From: Scortum barcoo
Lineage: Eukaryota; Chordata; Actinopteri; Centrarchiformes; Terapontidae
Assembly: GCA_023238725.1 (NCBI GenBank)
Contig: CM041546.1
Coordinates: 5,848,483-5,912,482 of the forward strand
DNA: 64,000 nt
Direction: 5' to 3'
The notes beneath the pieces were generated by a model. It worked only from the letters and a program-made list of their open reading frames with translations. It made no database searches and was not told where the DNA came from. Shown one piece after another: positions 62,649 through 64,000 of this stretch. The translations under genes were made by a program, and so were the position numbers. Each line of letters opens with the position of its first letter. Position 1 is the first letter of the stretch.

Positions 62649-62889
62649 CGGAGGACACGTGCGGCGGCACCCTGCGGGGCTCCAGCGGGCTCATCTCCAG
62701 CTTTGATATCCCCAGCGGTGACTCCCCTGGCGCCGGCGGAGGTGCGGGAGGCCTGGGCAGCAGCGGGGAGTGTAAGTGGACCATCCTGGCAGATCCAGGG
62801 GACACCATCTCCCTGGTTTTCACCGAATTTCAGATGGAGGAGAAGTCGGATTATCTGGAAGTTGAAGGATCGGAACCGCAGACCATCTG
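62649..62889 (+). CDS. csmd3: csmd3 exon 5: most of CUB domain 2, with a glycine-rich expansion
   Basis: A 241-nt exon encoding the split Ala235, residues 236-314 and two bases. The acceptor is GGTGACTGACAG at 62648; the donor is ATCTG/GTGAGT at 62890. It begins EDTCGGTLRGSSGLISS and resumes clear family identity at CKWTILADPGDTISLVFTEF, followed by QMEEKSDYLEVEGSEPQTI. C239 and C276 are the CUB disulfide pair. Between them, residues about 253-275 are rich in Gly and Ser (SPGAGGGAGGLGSSGE) where CSMD3 normally has a shorter segment of the SPxFPxxYxxxxxC type. The expansion is about 11 residues. The frame stays open across it, and it contains no GT..AG segment of a length divisible by three that I could find, so it reads as real coding sequence rather than a missed intron. 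The rest of CUB2 lies past the window. Confidence 0.92.
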
Positions 62890-64000
62890 GTGAGTCAAAC
62901 TGTGAGGGTGTGAGGCGTGTGTGTTTCATCAGATGAGCACTCAGTTGTCGCTTTAAGAATTTGGCTTACTGACAGGAGGTATGTGTGCGTGTGTGTGTGT
63001 CTTTTACAAGGTGTTAACGGAAATGTGTTTGCGATTTGTTTGAGATGAGGCTGTACGTGTTTTGGGTAGAGAAAGATAACATACTAAACTCTTTCAAGAA
63101 AATCACGTTTACTGCTGTATTACCACTGTTATATCCTGGCCTATATTGCGTCAGAATGCCGAACCCAATGTAGGCCAGAAAGTTACGTTTTGAAATGTCA
63201 GCAGTTTTATTACAATTGGTTTCTTTTGAAAGTATGAAGTGCAGTCGTAAAGTGAACGTTCCAGTAAAGTAAAGTAAGGTTATGTTTGTTTGGTTAGACC
63301 AGGATCACATACAGTCCCACAGGTGCAGGCCAAAATCTCTGCGAATAAAGGAAGAAAATGTTGGTTCATCAGAAACTCCGCTTTGACAGCAAGAAGTTGT
63401 AGTAGTTGGTATGATAAACTAGAACCATGGGATTATAATCCATAAATAAACATTGCATTTGCATCAGAATTATGAGCGAGTGGGCTATAGTATATTAAAT
63501 CATGACAAAAACAAAAGGTGATGGGCGCTCTGAGTCTAGATTCACAGATTGCAAGAGAGCTAGCTACTGTACAGGCAACACTAAATTTATTCCAAAGGGA
63601 GGCGTGGGCCTGGCAAGACAAGGCTGTATTGCCCAAGGATTTTGTCTTAGTTCTTGGGATAACAAGGAGGCCTGCCTGCTGAGGTCTTAAAGTGCGTGAA
63701 GAAACAAAGGTTTGGTATGTATGGCTGAGCGTGGTCATGTTCTAATGTTTTATAGGAGCAATACTTCAGAATCAGACACGTGTAGGAAACATAAGAGAAA
63801 AAGTCAGCTGACTGGTATGCAAATGTACCTTTTTTAAAAAAAAATGAATTTTCATGGACAGCTGTGTGCGGAAAATGTTTTAAATACGCCTTGTGGTTCT
63901 GATTGAATTAAATCAATTCACAGAGAGGGCACACGATTCCCTGTTGCATAATTTAAATTAAAATGCACATGAATTACAAATCTTCAGCAGAGTTTTGTTT
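62890..64000 (+). other. csmd3: Start of csmd3 intron 5
   Basis: Follows the ATCTG/GTGAGT donor of exon 5. It holds a short GT run near 62983-63000 and an imperfect 12-bp inverted repeat (63136-63147 with 63167-63178). No further exon is seen before the window ends; the next one should start in phase 2 and complete Trp315. Confidence 0.8.

Larger units (their letters stand above)
14678..62889 (+). other. csmd3: csmd3 gene, 5' portion (five coding exons and four introns; 3' end outside window)
   Basis: CSMD proteins are very large membrane proteins whose extracellular part alternates CUB and Sushi (complement control protein) domains. In vertebrates they are mainly neuronal and are implicated in dendrite development and complement control. 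The five exons here join without a stop into about 315 residues in the order N-terminal hydrophobic segment, CUB1, Sushi1, CUB2 (partial). Assignment to CSMD3 rather than CSMD1 or CSMD2 rests on the MKGI start, the RRCxKCGRxDF stretch, the FWNLVF hydrophobic core, the CGGTLKG start of CUB1 and the LYDGHPHPxNFRTR end of exon 2, all of which match CSMD3 as I remember it. Exon-end phases are 1, 2, 1, 1, 2. Introns total about 47 kb, which is compact for this gene. Teleosts often keep duplicated csmd genes, and which copy this is cannot be told from the window. Confidence 0.93.

Noticed and set aside
62717..62762. Possible mini-intron removing the Gly-rich part of exon 5 (GT at 62717 to AG)
   Set aside because: The GT..AG segments tested are 43 or 46 nt, below the usual minimum intron size and not multiples of three, so removal would break the frame that continues correctly into CKWTIL.

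Overview
The window is vertebrate nuclear DNA, most likely from a ray-finned fish (probably a percomorph-type teleost). It is AT-rich, has no bacterial-style gene packing, and is full of simple sequence repeats. It carries repeat families of the kind seen in teleost genomes. Its only recognisable gene is split into short exons with consensus GT/AG splice sites.

That gene is the 5' end of a CUB and Sushi multiple domains gene on the + strand, best matched to CSMD3 (csmd3, one of the teleost copies). Five coding exons could be placed: 14678-14849 (N-terminal signal/anchor exon), 28786-29008 and 43787-43899 (CUB domain 1), 52697-52891 (Sushi domain 1) and 62649-62889 (most of CUB domain 2). They join in one open frame of about 315 residues. 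The exon-end phases are 1, 2, 1, 1 and 2, so CUB1 (two exons) and Sushi1 (one exon) are symmetric phase 1-1 modules. The four complete introns are about 13.9, 14.8, 8.8 and 9.8 kb, far shorter than the very large introns of the mammalian gene. The gene continues beyond the right edge.

Region by region: 1-13000 is intergenic upstream DNA with simple repeats and old interspersed repeats but no gene I can support. 13000-14677 is a promoter-proximal and 5' leader region with clustered CpG, a TA-rich box, long pyrimidine and purine tracts and several short upstream ORFs. 14678-62889 holds the five exons and their introns. 62890-64000 is the start of intron 5. No tRNA, rRNA, CRISPR array, intact transposon or nested protein-coding gene was recognised.

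I found no new multi-gene system. The items most worth a second look are a glycine-rich expansion inside CUB2 that replaces a normally conserved CUB segment, two perfect or near-perfect DNA hairpins in intron 2, a G-quadruplex motif next to a 62-nt CT microsatellite in the same intron, and a three-copy interspersed repeat family.
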